A stretch of 64,000 nt of DNA from Actinopolyspora alba (GCF_900112765.1 NZ_FOMZ01000005.1:265371-329370); one strand, 5' to 3'; positions 52,581-62,259 are shown, counted from the first letter of the stretch. The notes: a model not told the origin generated them from the sequence alone. Numbers and translations: made by a program.

Positions 52581-53522
52581 GTGTTCAAACGCATGTTGCA
52601 GGCAGTGGGAATCGGTGGCCCCTCGGTGGACACGGTGCTGCACGAGGAAGCCTGCCAACCGGGTGGTCAGGTCTCGGGGGAGGTCCGCATCGGAGGAGCG
52701 AGCGGGACCGCCGAGATCCAGCGGATCGACCTGATCCTGGTGGCCGAGGTGGAAACCTCCGACGACCAGAAAGGGGCGTTGGAGTTCCAGCGTCACACGG
52801 TGAGCGGGGAGTTCACGCTGGAGGCCGAGCAGTACTCCACGATCCCGTTCGAACTGCCGCTGCCGTGGGAGCTACCGATCACGGCACTGCGCGGCCAGCC
52901 ACTGCACGGTATGCGGCTCGGCGTTCGCACCGAGGTCGCGGTGGCCAAGGCGGTGGACACCGGTGACATGGACCCGCTGCACGTCGAACCACTGCCGTCG
53001 CAGCAACCGGTGATCGAGGCGCTGCTGAACATGGGCGCACCGCTGAAAAGCGCCGATGTCGAGCACGGCGTGCTGCACGGCATCGCACAGCAGTACCCCT
53101 TCTACCAGGAGATCGAGTTCTTCGCGCCACCGCAGTTCGCGGGTGGTATCAACGAGGTCGAGCTGACCTTCGTGGCGCGTCCCGACAGCCTGGACGTGGT
53201 GCTGGAGGCGGACAAGCGGGGCGGTCTGTTCACCTCCGGCGGCGACGCGTTGGGGCGCATCCACCGCAGCCACGAGGAAGCGCTGCACACCGACTGGACC
53301 TCAGAGATCCAGAACTGGTTGCAGGCGGTGTCGCAGTCCTCGGGCGGATTCTTCGGCGGTGGGCACGGTCACCACGGTCACGACTCGGGGCACTCCGGTT
53401 CCGGACTGGGTGGTGCCGTCGCCGGTGGAGTGGCGGGCGCCGCGGCAGGCGTTCTCGGCGGCATGATGCTCGGCGAGATGCTGGAGGGTGAGGAAGAGGG
53501 CGAGGAAGAAGAGGAAGGCTGA
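52581..53522 (+). CDS. spo0M: Spo0M-like sporulation-control/arrestin-fold protein
   Basis: 313 residues, GTG start. The first ~235 residues match Spo0M: FKRMLQAVGIGGPSVDTVLH, then VETSDDQKGALEFQRHTV and PFYQEIEFFAPPQFAGGINE. The C-terminal part is a His/Gly-rich linker (GGGHGHHGHDSGHSGSGLGG), a Gly/Ala hydrophobic segment and a Glu-rich tail ending EEEGEEEEEG. Spo0M influences sporulation in Bacillus; in actinomycetes its role is not settled. The extended tail is unusual and could bind metal. Confidence 0.85.
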   Translation: MFKRMLQAVGIGGPSVDTVLHEEACQPGGQVSGEVRIGGASGTAEIQRIDLILVAEVETSDDQKGALEFQRHTVSGEFTLEAEQYSTIPFELPLPWELPITALRGQPLHGMRLGVRTEVAVAKAVDTGDMDPLHVEPLPSQQPVIEALLNMGAPLKSADVEHGVLHGIAQQYPFYQEIEFFAPPQFAGGINEVELTFVARPDSLDVVLEADKRGGLFTSGGDALGRIHRSHEEALHTDWTSEIQNWLQAVSQSSGGFFGGGHGHHGHDSGHSGSGLGGAVAGGVAGAAAGVLGGMMLGEMLEGEEEGEEEEEG

Positions 53523-53591
53523 TCCCTCCCGCTGCGTACTCGGTACTCCCGGGCCGGTTCCGAAGAACTACCGTGGCGCGGGGACGGTGTT

Positions 53592-53629
53592 CGTGGCCAG
53601 CCACACAGCTCGTGGCCAGTCACACAGCG
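53592..53629. repeat. 19-bp tandem duplication
   Basis: CGTGGCCAGCCACACAGCT (53592-53610) is repeated with two changes at 53611-53629. It is in the gene-free interval 53523-53846 between spo0M and paaE. Confidence 0.75.
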
Positions 53630-53810
53630 CTGACCGGTCGGACGCACCGCCCGAACCGGTTCGGATCGTTGCCGCGGGGCGGCCGGAGGGATGCACCCGG
53701 TCGCCCCCCCGGCCGCACACCGCCCCACCTCGGCCGGGCGAGGTGCTGTTGGTCACGGTCGTGAAGGGGTTCGCCGTGGAGGCGGCGGCTCTCCCGCCCA
53801 CCCCTCTCGT

Positions 53811-53828
53811 ACATTTCGCGAGAAATCG
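53811..53828. repeat. Dispersed 18-bp palindrome, copy 7 (reverse orientation)
   Basis: ACATTTCGCGAGAAATCG, 18 bases beyond the paaE stop, in the convergent interval between spo0M and paaE. Confidence 0.75.
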
Positions 53829-53846
53829 ACGACCAGGGAAGAGAGC

Positions 53847-54941
53847 TCAGACGTCGTAGTCCACCGCGACCTCCTCGGTGACCGGGATCGACTGGCAGGT
53901 GAGCACGAACCCGGACTCCACCTCGGAGTCCTCCAGCGCGAAATTGCGGCGCATCCGCACCTGCCCCTCGGTGATCCTGGCACGACAGGTGCCGCAGACC
54001 CCGCCCTTGCAGGCGAACGGCAGATCCGAACGAACCCGCTGGGCAGCGTCGAGCACCGGGGTGTCGGTGGGCAGCGCGACCTCGGTGGTGCGGCCGTCCA
54101 GCGTCACCCGTCCCCGAGTCACCTCGCCCTCGTAGTCGCCCTCCTCGTGCCGCACCGGCTCGGGAGGAACGTCGTCGACGTAGAACAGCTCACGGTGCAC
54201 CCGCTCACCCGGCACACCGAGTTCGGTCAGCACCGCCCCGGCGTCCTCGACCATGCCGTAAGGGCCGCACAGCCACCACTGCTCCGAACCGTCGAGCGGC
54301 ACCAGCGTGCCCAGCAGACCGCGCAGCCGCTCGGCGTCCAACCGCCCGCTGACCAGTTCGGACTCGCGGGGTTCCCTGGAGAGCACGTGCACCAGTTCGA
54401 AGCGGCTCGGATGACGGTCCTTGAGGTCGGCGAGCTCGTCGGCGAACATCACGGTGTCGCTGCGCCGGTTGCCGTAGATCACCGTGACCGCCGAATCCGT
54501 CTCGGCCAGCAGCGTGGCCGCGATGGACAGCACCGGGGTGATCCCCGAGCCCGCCGCGACGAGCACGTGCCTGCCCCCGACCGTCAGATCCGGGGTGAAC
54601 CGTCCGGTGGGCGGCATCACCTCGATCTCGTCACCGACCTCGATCCCCCCGGTCAGCCACCCGGAGAACAACCCCTCCGGCACCAGCCGCACCCCGATGC
54701 GGGGCGGAGTTCCCCGCGCGGAACAGATCGAGTAGGAACGCCGGTGCTCACCGTCGTCCTCGCGCCGCCGCAGGGTCAGCGACTGGCCGGGCAGGAAGTC
54801 GAACTCGGCGGCCAGCTCCGAGGGGACGTCGAGAGTCACCGCGACCGCGTCGTCGCACAGCCGCTCGACCTCGGCCACCCGGAGGGTGTGGAAGGAGTTG
54901 TCCGCGCGGCGCCTCGGCGCGGTAGCCGTCGGGGTGGACAC
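53847..54941 (-). CDS. paaE: Phenylacetyl-CoA epoxidase reductase subunit PaaE
   Basis: 364 residues from GTG 54941, one base after the paaD stop. Domains in order: FAD-binding (residues ~15-110; RRSYSICSARG), NAD-binding (AAGSGITPVLSIAATLL; WLCGPYGMVEDAG) and a C-terminal [2Fe-2S] ferredoxin (residues ~275-364) with the cysteine motif ACKGGVCGTCRARI and a later Cys in TCQSI. It passes electrons from NADPH to the PaaA di-iron oxygenase. Confidence 0.95.
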   Translation of the reverse strand: MSTPTATAPRRRADNSFHTLRVAEVERLCDDAVAVTLDVPSELAAEFDFLPGQSLTLRRREDDGEHRRSYSICSARGTPPRIGVRLVPEGLFSGWLTGGIEVGDEIEVMPPTGRFTPDLTVGGRHVLVAAGSGITPVLSIAATLLAETDSAVTVIYGNRRSDTVMFADELADLKDRHPSRFELVHVLSREPRESELVSGRLDAERLRGLLGTLVPLDGSEQWWLCGPYGMVEDAGAVLTELGVPGERVHRELFYVDDVPPEPVRHEEGDYEGEVTRGRVTLDGRTTEVALPTDTPVLDAAQRVRSDLPFACKGGVCGTCRARITEGQVRMRRNFALEDSEVESGFVLTCQSIPVTEEVAVDYDV

Positions 54942-54942
54942 G

Positions 54943-55479
54943 TCAGATCTCCTTGAAGTACTCGAAGGGCTCCCGGCAGTCCAGGCAGCGATACAACGCC
55001 TTGCACGCGGTGGCGCTGAACTCGGAGGTCCGTTCGGTGGCGTTGGAATCGCACCGCGGGCAGCGGATCTCCCGTCGCGGCGGTTCCAGGGTCAGCGGGA
55101 CCGGACCGCCGCCGGTATCGCGCGCGGCCGGAGCGTTCGACCGCTCGTCCGGTGGGTGTATGCCGTGTTCGGCGAGTTTGCGCCTGCCGCGTTCGGTGAT
55201 CCACGAACTGCTCCACGGCGGGGAGAGCTCGGTGCGGATCCGCACATCGGTGTATCCCGCCTCGGTCAGCCCGCGGTGCAGATCGGTACGCATCTCGGTC
55301 AGCGCCGGGCAGCCGGAGTAGGTGGGCGTGATCGTGACGACCACGCCGCCGGTATCGGTGACGGTCACCTCGCGCAGCACCCCGAGGTCGGCGAGGGTGA
55401 GCATGGGAAGTTCCGGATCGGTCACCGACTCCGCGACCTCGGCGGCCACGGTCCGATCGCGTTCGGTACGGGTCACCAT
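54943..55479 (-). CDS. paaD: PaaD, maturation factor of phenylacetyl-CoA epoxidase
   Basis: 178 residues. The N-terminal MIP18/DUF59 domain contains SVTDPELPMLTLADLGVLRE and ITPTYSGCPALTEMRTDL; the C-terminal zinc ribbon has CPRC (~residue 140) and CLDC (~residue 166). Its start overlaps paaC by seven bases. PaaD is involved in assembly of the Fe-S or di-iron centre of the epoxidase. Confidence 0.9.
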   Translation of the reverse strand: MVTRTERDRTVAAEVAESVTDPELPMLTLADLGVLREVTVTDTGGVVVTITPTYSGCPALTEMRTDLHRGLTEAGYTDVRIRTELSPPWSSSWITERGRRKLAEHGIHPPDERSNAPAARDTGGGPVPLTLEPPRREIRCPRCDSNATERTSEFSATACKALYRCLDCREPFEYFKEI

Positions 55480-56363
55480 GTCGCCTCCGGATCAGCGCGC
55501 GCCAGGCTCTGCATCTCCGCGAGCAGGTAGCCGAAGTGTTCGGTGTGGACGCCGTCGCGACCCGCGAGACCGCCGACCGAGCCCACCCGGTTCACCTCGG
55601 GCAGCCGCAGCAGCGCCTGCTCGGCGACTCGGGCCAGCACGTCGTCGAACTCCTCCCGCAGCTCGGTGCTGTCCACGGCCACTCCCGCAGCGACCAGTCG
55701 CCGCTCCACGGCGTGCCCGGTGAACAGTTCGTCGACCAGTGGCAGCACGTCGGCGAACCCGCTCCGCAGCCGCTCGGCGGAGTAGTCGGTGCCGTCACCG
55801 AGCCGGACGGCCCAGCGTGCGGCGTACTCTCGGTGGTAGGTGACCTCCTTGACCGCTTTCGCGGCGATCGCGGAGAGCACCGGATCCGCCGAGGTGACCA
55901 GCCGGTTGAGCAGCGCCAGCCGCCAGGTGGACAACACCAGCAGCGCGGCGATGGTCCTGCCGAAGTCACCGCCGGGCAGCTCGACCAGCCGCACGTTGCG
56001 GAACTCCGGTTCGGAGCGGAAGTAGGCCAGCGCGTCCTCGTCGCGGTCGAGACCCTCGACCGAACCCGCGCGGGAGAGCAGCATCCTCGCCTGCCCGAGC
56101 AGGTCCAGGGCGATGTTGGCCAGCGCCACCTCGTCCTCCAGCTCGTGAGCGCACGTCACCCACTCGGTGAGCCGTTGCGAGAGGATCAGCGCGTCGTCGC
56201 CGAGCATCAGGCAGTAGGCCGCGAGGTCGGCGGTGTCGACACCGGCGGGCACTGTGGTGTCCACTCCGGACAGCGGATCGTCGAATCCGGTGCCGAACGC
56301 CCAGCGCGCGTCCCCCTCGGGATGTGTCTCGGCGATTGCCTCGTAGGCGTTGTCGAACGACAT
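55473..56363 (-). CDS. paaC: PaaC, structural subunit of phenylacetyl-CoA epoxidase
   Basis: 296 residues. The ferritin-like helical body includes LAAYCLMLGDDALILSQRL, EDEVALANIALDLLGQARML and AVKEVTYHREYAARWAVRLGDG. PaaC resembles PaaA but lacks the full di-iron site and stabilises the complex. It is separated from paaB by a 256-bp gap containing hairpin copy D, whereas all other paaA-E junctions overlap or nearly touch. Confidence 0.95.
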   Translation of the reverse strand: MSFDNAYEAIAETHPEGDARWAFGTGFDDPLSGVDTTVPAGVDTADLAAYCLMLGDDALILSQRLTEWVTCAHELEDEVALANIALDLLGQARMLLSRAGSVEGLDRDEDALAYFRSEPEFRNVRLVELPGGDFGRTIAALLVLSTWRLALLNRLVTSADPVLSAIAAKAVKEVTYHREYAARWAVRLGDGTDYSAERLRSGFADVLPLVDELFTGHAVERRLVAAGVAVDSTELREEFDDVLARVAEQALLRLPEVNRVGSVGGLAGRDGVHTEHFGYLLAEMQSLARADPEATW

Positions 56364-56471
56364 GGGGAATTACCTCACCGGTTGCGAATGTGGCCGCCGA
56401 ACCGCCGCGGCACGACTTGTCGAGTGCGGGACCGAGGCAAGAGCCGGGCCGAACCCCACCGCTCCGGCAGT

Positions 56472-56584
56472 CGGTACCGCCGCGGGTTCTCTGGTGCGGC
56501 TCTCGTGAGGAAGGCCCGACGTTGTGTAGTAACTACCCGATGTCGGGCCTCCCGGAGCGAGAGCCGTGCCAGAGGTTCCGCCAC
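56472..56584 (+). repeat. Hairpin element copy D, inside the paa operon
   Basis: The full hairpin module runs opposite to transcription between paaB and paaC. Its left arm is GGCTCTCGTGAGGAAGGCCCGAC and the right arm GTCGGGCCTCCCGGAGCGAGAGCC; a G/T-change on one side is compatible with G-U pairing. No 18-bp palindrome is present. It is the only copy within an apparent operon and could attenuate transcription or stabilise mRNA. Confidence 0.85.
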
Positions 56585-56619
56585 CGGACCACCCCAGCAA
56601 GCTGTCCGACGTCATCTCA

Positions 56620-56964
56620 CTAAATATGGGGGACATCGTCGGGAATCTCGTAGAACGTGGGGTGCCGATAGACCTTGTCCCCGTTCGGCGCGAAGAACGG
56701 GTCCTTCTCGTCCGGGCTGGAGGCGGTGATGTCGGCCGCGCGCACCACCCAGATGCTCACTCCCTCGTTGCGCCGGGTGTAGAGGTTGCGCGCGTTGTGC
56801 AGCGCCATCTCCTCGTCGGCGGCGTGCAGCGACCCCACGTGCACGTGGTTGAGTCCCCGCTTTCCCCTGACGAAGACCTCGAACAGCGGCCATGCCGTGC
56901 TGGGCCGTTCCACCCCGCCCGTCGCGTCCCGGCCGGTCTCGCCGGTTCCGGATGGTGTGCTCAT
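56620..56964 (-). CDS. paaB: PaaB, phenylacetyl-CoA epoxidase subunit
   Basis: 114 residues; the start overlaps the paaA stop by four bases (ATGA). [41 protein letters not shown] is the characteristic PaaB body. The protein bridges the PaaA-PaaC units. The N-terminal ~25 residues are Gly/Thr-rich, slightly longer than the E. coli protein. Confidence 0.95.
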   Translation of the reverse strand: MSTPSGTGETGRDATGGVERPSTAWPLFEVFVRGKRGLNHVHVGSLHAADEEMALHNARNLYTRRNEGVSIWVVRAADITASSPDEKDPFFAPNGDKVYRHPTFYEIPDDVPHI

Positions 56965-57929
56965 ACCGCGGCCCTCCCGCGTTCCGCCTGCTTCGCCGCG
57001 TGCGCAGCCGCGGCCTCGCGTACCCAGGAGCCGCCCTCGTGCGCGGCGCGCCGCCGTTCGACGCGTTGCGTGTTGCACGGCCCCTCGCCCGCCAACACCC
57101 GGTGGAACTCCTCCCAGTCCGGCTCGGAGAAGTCGTAGTGCTCGCGCTCGGCGTTGTAGCTCAGCCCGGAGTCGGGGAGCGTTACTCCCAGTGCCTCCGC
57201 CTGCGGCACGGTCATGTCCACGAACTTCTGCCGCAGCTGGTCGTTGGTGTGCCGCTTGATTCCCCAAGCCATCGACTGCTGGGTGTTGGGCGAGTCCCCG
57301 TCCGGCGGCCCGAACATCATCAGCGAGGGCCACCACCAGCGGTCGACGGCGTCCCGCACGTCCCGCCGCTGCCGCTCGGAACCGTTCATCATGGTCAGCA
57401 GCAGTTCGTAGCCCTGCCGCTGGTGGAAGGACTCCTCCTTGCAGATGCGGATCATCGCCCGGGCGTAGGGCCCGTAGGAGCACCGGCACAGCGGCACCTG
57501 GTTCACGATCGCGGCTCCGTCCACCAGCCAACCGATCACCCCGATGTCGGCGAAGGTCAGCGCCGGGTAGTTGAAGATGGAGGAGTACTTTTGGCGTCGT
57601 GCGACGAGTTTCTCGGTCAGGTCGGAGCGCTCGACGCCGAGCGTCTCGGCCGCCGAGTACAGGTAGAGCCCGTGCCCGGCCTCGTCCTGCACCTTGGCGA
57701 GCAGGATCGCCTTGCGGCGCAGGCTCGGGGCGCGGGTCAACCAGTTGCCCTCCGGCTGCATTCCGATGATCTCGGAGTGCGCGTGCTGGGCGATCTGGCG
57801 CACCAGGGTCTTGCGGTAGCCCTCGGGCATCCAGTCCCTCGGCTCGACGCGCTGGTCGTGCTCGACGGTCGCCTCGAACCGCTCGTATAACCGCTCCTCG
57901 TCGGTGATCGTGGCTTCATCGGTGCTCAC
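56961..57929 (-). CDS. paaA: PaaA, catalytic di-iron subunit of phenylacetyl-CoA epoxidase
   Basis: 322 residues from GTG 57929, preferred to the GTG at 57938 because GGGGAGG lies about eight bases upstream of it. Di-iron site residues lie in [19 protein letters not shown] and [15 protein letters not shown] (ExxH pairs). The enzyme forms the 1,2-epoxide of phenylacetyl-CoA, the entry to aerobic ring cleavage. Confidence 0.95.
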   Translation of the reverse strand: MSTDEATITDEERLYERFEATVEHDQRVEPRDWMPEGYRKTLVRQIAQHAHSEIIGMQPEGNWLTRAPSLRRKAILLAKVQDEAGHGLYLYSAAETLGVERSDLTEKLVARRQKYSSIFNYPALTFADIGVIGWLVDGAAIVNQVPLCRCSYGPYARAMIRICKEESFHQRQGYELLLTMMNGSERQRRDVRDAVDRWWWPSLMMFGPPDGDSPNTQQSMAWGIKRHTNDQLRQKFVDMTVPQAEALGVTLPDSGLSYNAEREHYDFSEPDWEEFHRVLAGEGPCNTQRVERRRAAHEGGSWVREAAAAHAAKQAERGRAAV

Positions 57930-58040
57930 GCCACTCACCTCCTCCCCGAATTCTTCCGTTTCGCTCTGCCGGGACGCTCGCCAGGCGGAACCTCCCGGGG
58001 ACTCTCACCCCGGCAGGCCCCGCATCCGGTGGACGACGCC

Positions 58041-60083
58041 TCATTCCGGTGGGTTCTCCTTCGCCACGAGCGTGAGGACGTCGTACTTGGCGACGGACTC
58101 ACCGTCCTGGTTGGTCACGTCCGCGTCCCAGCGCACCTCGCCGTAGTCGGCGTTGTACCGAGGCGTGATGCGCTTGGCGGTCAGCGTGACCGTGATCTCG
58201 TCGCCCGGATAGGTGGGCGTCAGGAAGCGCAGGTTCTCCAGGCCGTAGTTGGCCAGCACCGGCCCGGACTCGGGGGCGACGAACAACCCGGCGGCGAACG
58301 AGACGACGAGGTAGCCGTGCGCGACCAGTCCCCCGAAGAACGGGTTGGCGGCGGCTGCCTCCTCGTCGGTGTGCGCGTAGAACTCGTCCCCGGTGAACTC
58401 GGCGAAGCGCCGCACGTCCTCCCGGGTGACGGTGCGGGGGCCGCCGACCACGCTGTCCCCGACGCGCAGCCGCTCCAGGTGCTTGCGGAACGGGTGAACC
58501 GCCGTGGTCTCGCGGGCGCTGCCCGGCATCCACTGCCGGGTCAGGGAGGTGAGGGTGTCCGGGTCCGCCTGCACGGCGGTGCGCTGCATGTGGTGCAGCA
58601 CGCCGCGCAACCCGGCCATCTCCTCACCACCACCGGCCCGGCCGGGACCGCCGTGTGCCAGCTGCGGCAGCGGTGAACCGTGACCGGTGGACTCGGCCGA
58701 GTCGTTGCGGTTGAGCACCAGCATCCGGCCGTGCTGCGAAGCGGCACCGGTGACGACGGTGCGGACGAAGTCGGGGTCGGCGGAGACGACCGATCCCACC
58801 AGGCTGCCGTGACCACGGCGTGCCAGGTCCACGGCGTGCTCGGCGTCGCGGTAGGGCATGATCGTGCTCACCGGGCCGAACGCCTCCACCTCGTGCGGCT
58901 GCGGCAGTTCGGGATCGTCGCAGCGCAGCAGCATGGGGGGCACGAAAGCGCCCTTTTCGTAGTCGGCGTCGACGAGTTCGAACGGCGTGTTCGGGTCCCC
59001 GTGCACCAGTCGGCACGACTCCAACAACGCCTTCAGCGAGCGGCGGACCTCCTCGCGCTGTTCCGGATCCGCCAGCGCCCCCATGTCGACCTCGCCGGAG
59101 GAGGGATCGCCGACCCTGATGTCGGCGAGTCGTCGCCGGACGGCCTCGGTCACCTCGTCGGCGAGCTCCGCCGGGACGAACGCCCTGCGAACGGCGGTGC
59201 ACTTCTGGCCCGCCTTGACGGTCATCTCGGTGACCAGCTCGCGCACGAACAGCTCGAACTCCGGGGTGTCCGGGGTGGCGTCCGGGCCGAGTATCGAGCA
59301 GTTCAGCGAGTCGGCCTCGGCGTTGAACCGCACGCCGCGCCGCACCACGTTCTCGTGCGCGCGGAGGCGCCGTGCCGTGGCGGCCGATCCGGTGAACGAG
59401 AGCGTGTCCTGCTCCGTCAGGTGGTCGAGCAGATCGCCGGGATCGCCGCACAGCAGCTGGACCGATCCCTCCGGCAGGATGCCGGACTCGACGATCAGCT
59501 CCACCAGGCGGTGGGTCAGGTAGGCGGTCTGCGGAGCGGGTTTGATCAGGGTCGGCATCCCGGCGACGAACGCGGGGGCGAGCTTCTCCAGCGGTCCCCA
59601 GACCGGGAAGTTGAACGCGTTGATCTGCACCGCCACCCCGTGCAGCGGGGTGGCGATGTGCTGGCCGAGGAAGGTCCCCTGCTTGCTCAGCGGTTCCGTG
59701 GCACCGTCCACGTAGACGGTGTCGTCGGGCATCTCGCGCCTGCCCTTGCTGGAGTAGCTGAACAGCACGCCGATGCCGCCGTCGATGTCGAACTTGGAGT
59801 CGCCCTTGGTGGCGCCGGTCCGGGCCGAGAGCGAGTAGAGCTCGTGGCGGTGTTCGCGCAGGTGCGAGGCCAGCGTCTTGAGCAGCGCGGCACGCTGGTG
59901 GAAGGTGAGCTCGCGCAACGCGGGACCGACGCTCTCCCGGCCGTGAGCGAGTGCGGCGGCGGGGTCCAGCCCGGAGGTGGAGATCCGCGCGACCTCCTGC
60001 CCGGTCGCGGCGTCGTGCAACGGCGTTCCGGCCGCGTCGGGTCGCTGCCACCGTCCCGCGAGGTAGCTGCGCAATGGCTCCAT
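58041..60083 (-). CDS. paaZ: PaaZ, bifunctional oxepin-CoA hydrolase/3-oxo-5,6-dehydrosuberyl-CoA semialdehyde dehydrogenase
   Basis: 680 residues from ATG 60083. The N-terminal ~530 residues are an aldehyde dehydrogenase: [33 protein letters not shown] and [18 protein letters not shown] with the nucleophile Cys. The C-terminal ~140 residues are a MaoC-type (R)-hydratase domain ([39 protein letters not shown]). Both activities needed to open the oxepin ring are therefore retained. A 111-bp gap separates it from paaA. Confidence 0.95.
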   Translation of the reverse strand: MEPLRSYLAGRWQRPDAAGTPLHDAATGQEVARISTSGLDPAAALAHGRESVGPALRELTFHQRAALLKTLASHLREHRHELYSLSARTGATKGDSKFDIDGGIGVLFSYSSKGRREMPDDTVYVDGATEPLSKQGTFLGQHIATPLHGVAVQINAFNFPVWGPLEKLAPAFVAGMPTLIKPAPQTAYLTHRLVELIVESGILPEGSVQLLCGDPGDLLDHLTEQDTLSFTGSAATARRLRAHENVVRRGVRFNAEADSLNCSILGPDATPDTPEFELFVRELVTEMTVKAGQKCTAVRRAFVPAELADEVTEAVRRRLADIRVGDPSSGEVDMGALADPEQREEVRRSLKALLESCRLVHGDPNTPFELVDADYEKGAFVPPMLLRCDDPELPQPHEVEAFGPVSTIMPYRDAEHAVDLARRGHGSLVGSVVSADPDFVRTVVTGAASQHGRMLVLNRNDSAESTGHGSPLPQLAHGGPGRAGGGEEMAGLRGVLHHMQRTAVQADPDTLTSLTRQWMPGSARETTAVHPFRKHLERLRVGDSVVGGPRTVTREDVRRFAEFTGDEFYAHTDEEAAAANPFFGGLVAHGYLVVSFAAGLFVAPESGPVLANYGLENLRFLTPTYPGDEITVTLTAKRITPRYNADYGEVRWDADVTNQDGESVAKYDVLTLVAKENPPE

Positions 60084-60169
60084 CGTCGCGATCTCCCTGG
60101 GGTAGTCCGCCTGCTGTCCGAGTTCCCGTACCGCCCGTCGTGGCACGGCCAGGCAACCGAGTTCACTTA

Positions 60170-60191
60170 TTACTGACCAATCGGTCGGTAA
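60170..60191. promoter_or_regulatory. TetR/PaaR-type operator 1 upstream of paaZ
   Basis: TTACTGACC-AATC-GGTCGGTAA: nine-base arms with one mismatch. It shares TACTGACC-N5-GTCGGT with the second site at 60310. It is 87 bases before the paaZ start. PaaR from downstream is the likely binder, released by phenylacetyl-CoA. Confidence 0.7.
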
Positions 60192-60309
60192 AGCATTGTG
60201 ACGCAGAACAAGCTCGTGCACAATCACCTGACCGACAGTTGCCCACGAAAAAACCATCGAAGACCGGCAGCGCGGCACGCGAGGCAACCACGGCGATCCC
60301 GGCTAGGCA

Positions 60310-60328
60310 ACCGACTGTTCGGTCAGTA
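60310..60328. promoter_or_regulatory. TetR/PaaR-type operator 2 upstream of paaI
   Basis: On the minus strand TACTGACC-GAACA-GTCGGT, matching operator 1 in both half-sites. It is 22 bases before the chosen paaI start, so a bound repressor would block that promoter. Confidence 0.7.
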
Positions 60329-60349
60329 TTCCGAGGTGGTGAAACCGAT

Positions 60350-60769
60350 TTGGACGCCGAGCACCCGCCGATAGCCGCTCCCACCGCGGCCATGTTCGAC
60401 GAGGACCACGCCTCGAAAGCGCTCGGCATAGAGCTGCTCGAGGCCTCGGAGGGGCACGCACACGTGCGGATGCGCGTGACCCCGGAAATGGTCAACGGAC
60501 ACGCCATCGCCCACGGCGGTTACGTGTTCCTGCTGGCGGACACGGCCTTCGCCTGTGCCTGCAACAGCCACGGGCCGGTCACCGTCGCCGCGAGCGCGCA
60601 GATCACGTTCCTGGCTCCCGCGCACGAGGGGGAGCTGCTGCACGCCAGAGCGGTCGAACGCCACACCAGGGGACGCAGCGGCATCTACGACACCACGGTG
60701 TTCCGCGACGACGCCGGTGGGGAAACCATCGCCGAGTTCCGCGGGCACAGCCGCAGCATCAAGAGCTGA
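60350..60769 (+). CDS. paaI: PaaI-type acyl-CoA thioesterase
   Basis: About 139 residues from a TTG at 60350 (an ATG at 60392 is the alternative). The hotdog fold shows MVNGHAIAHGGYVFLLADTAFA with the HGG catalytic loop and ASAQITFLAPAHEGELLHARA. PaaI hydrolyses hydroxyphenylacetyl-CoA by-products. It starts the rightward paaI-paaK-paaR run, directly after operator 2. Confidence 0.85.
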   Translation: MDAEHPPIAAPTAAMFDEDHASKALGIELLEASEGHAHVRMRVTPEMVNGHAIAHGGYVFLLADTAFACACNSHGPVTVAASAQITFLAPAHEGELLHARAVERHTRGRSGIYDTTVFRDDAGGETIAEFRGHSRSIKS

Positions 60770-60782
60770 AGGGATCACGACC

Positions 60783-62132
60783 ATGACCGAACTCGCCGCG
60801 CACACCGAACCGGCCCCCTCCGGCACCCCGTCCCACGACACTCCGGCGACCGAACCGGACGCCGCGGAACACGCGAGCCGCGCCGAGCTGGCCGAACTGC
60901 AACTGCGACGGCTCCGCGAAACCCTGCGGCACGCCTACGAGAACGTGCCCTGCTACCGGAGGAAGTTCGACGAGGCCGGGGTGCGGCCCGAGGACTGCGA
61001 GAGCCTCGCCGACCTGGCGAAGTTCCCCACCACCACCAAGAACGACCTGCGGGAGAACTACCCGTTCGGCATGTTCGCGGTCGGGCAGGACCAGCTGCGG
61101 CGGGTGCACGCCTCCAGCGGCACCACCGGCACACCCACCGTGGTCGGCTACACCCAGCGGGACCTGGACACCTGGGCCGATGTGGTCGCGCGATCCATCC
61201 GAGCGGCGGGCGGCCGCCCCGGCCAGAAGGTGCACGTGGCCTACGGCTACGGGCTGTTCACCGGCGGGCTCGGCGCGCACTACGGCGCCGAACGGCTCGG
61301 CTGCACCGTGATCCCCGCCTCCGGGGGGATGACCGAGCGGCAGGTGAAGCTCATCCACGACCTCGAACCCGAGATCATAATGATCACGCCCTCCTACATG
61401 CTCACGCTGCTCGACGAGTTCCGCAGGCAGGGCCTCGACCCCAGGGAAAGCTCGCTGCGGATCGGCATCTTCGGCGCCGAACCCTGGACGGCCGAGATGC
61501 GCCGCGAGATCGAGGAAGCGGCCGGGATCGACGCGGTGGACATCTACGGGCTCTCCGAGGTGATGGGCCCCGGCGTGGCGAACGAGTGCGTGACCACCAA
61601 GGACGGCCCGCACATCTGTGAGGACCACTTCTACCCGGAGATCATCGACCCGGTCACCGAGGAGCCGCTGCCAGACGGCGAGCACGGCGAACTGGTGTTC
61701 ACCTCGCTGACCAAGGAGGCCATGCCGGTGATCCGCTACCGCACCCGGGACCTAACCAGGCTGCTGCCCGGCACCGCACGACCGGGGATGCGCAGGATGG
61801 AGAAGATCACCGGACGCAGCGACGACATGATCATCCTGCGCGGCGTGAACGTCTTCCCCAGCCAGATCGAGGAGCTCGTGCTGCGGCAGGACGGCCTCTC
61901 GCCGCACTTCCAGCTCGAACTCACCACGCGGGGACGACTCGACGAGATGCGCGTCAGGATCGAGGCGGACGAGACCACCACCGACGCGCAGCGTTCGGAG
62001 GCGCCGGGCGCGCTGGCCGCGGCGATCAAGGACGCGGTAGGGGTGAGCGCGGGCGTGGAGATCGTCGAGCCCGACACGCTGCCGCGTTCGGTCGGCAAAC
62101 TGCGCCGGATCGTCGACCTGCGCGAGAGCTGA
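60783..62132 (+). CDS. paaK: Phenylacetate-CoA ligase
   Basis: 449 residues. AMP-binding motifs are ASSGTTGTPTVVGYTQ, DIYGLSEVMGPGVANEC and GRSDDMIILRGVNVFPSQIE; the C-terminal ACT-like domain follows. It activates phenylacetate to phenylacetyl-CoA with ATP and CoA, the first pathway step. It starts 13 bases after paaI. The first 30 residues are Pro/Thr-rich and slightly longer than usual. Confidence 0.95.
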   Translation: MTELAAHTEPAPSGTPSHDTPATEPDAAEHASRAELAELQLRRLRETLRHAYENVPCYRRKFDEAGVRPEDCESLADLAKFPTTTKNDLRENYPFGMFAVGQDQLRRVHASSGTTGTPTVVGYTQRDLDTWADVVARSIRAAGGRPGQKVHVAYGYGLFTGGLGAHYGAERLGCTVIPASGGMTERQVKLIHDLEPEIIMITPSYMLTLLDEFRRQGLDPRESSLRIGIFGAEPWTAEMRREIEEAAGIDAVDIYGLSEVMGPGVANECVTTKDGPHICEDHFYPEIIDPVTEEPLPDGEHGELVFTSLTKEAMPVIRYRTRDLTRLLPGTARPGMRRMEKITGRSDDMIILRGVNVFPSQIEELVLRQDGLSPHFQLELTTRGRLDEMRVRIEADETTTDAQRSEAPGALAAAIKDAVGVSAGVEIVEPDTLPRSVGKLRRIVDLRES

Positions 62133-62259
62133 TCGAACCGTCCCGACCGGATCGCCCGGGAAATCCTCACCGGAGGCGGTGATACCCGGTGGACACCCTC
62201 GCCGGGGCCGCGCGGGCCGGTGACCGCGCTCCCCGGCTGATACTGCAAGACTGAGGACC

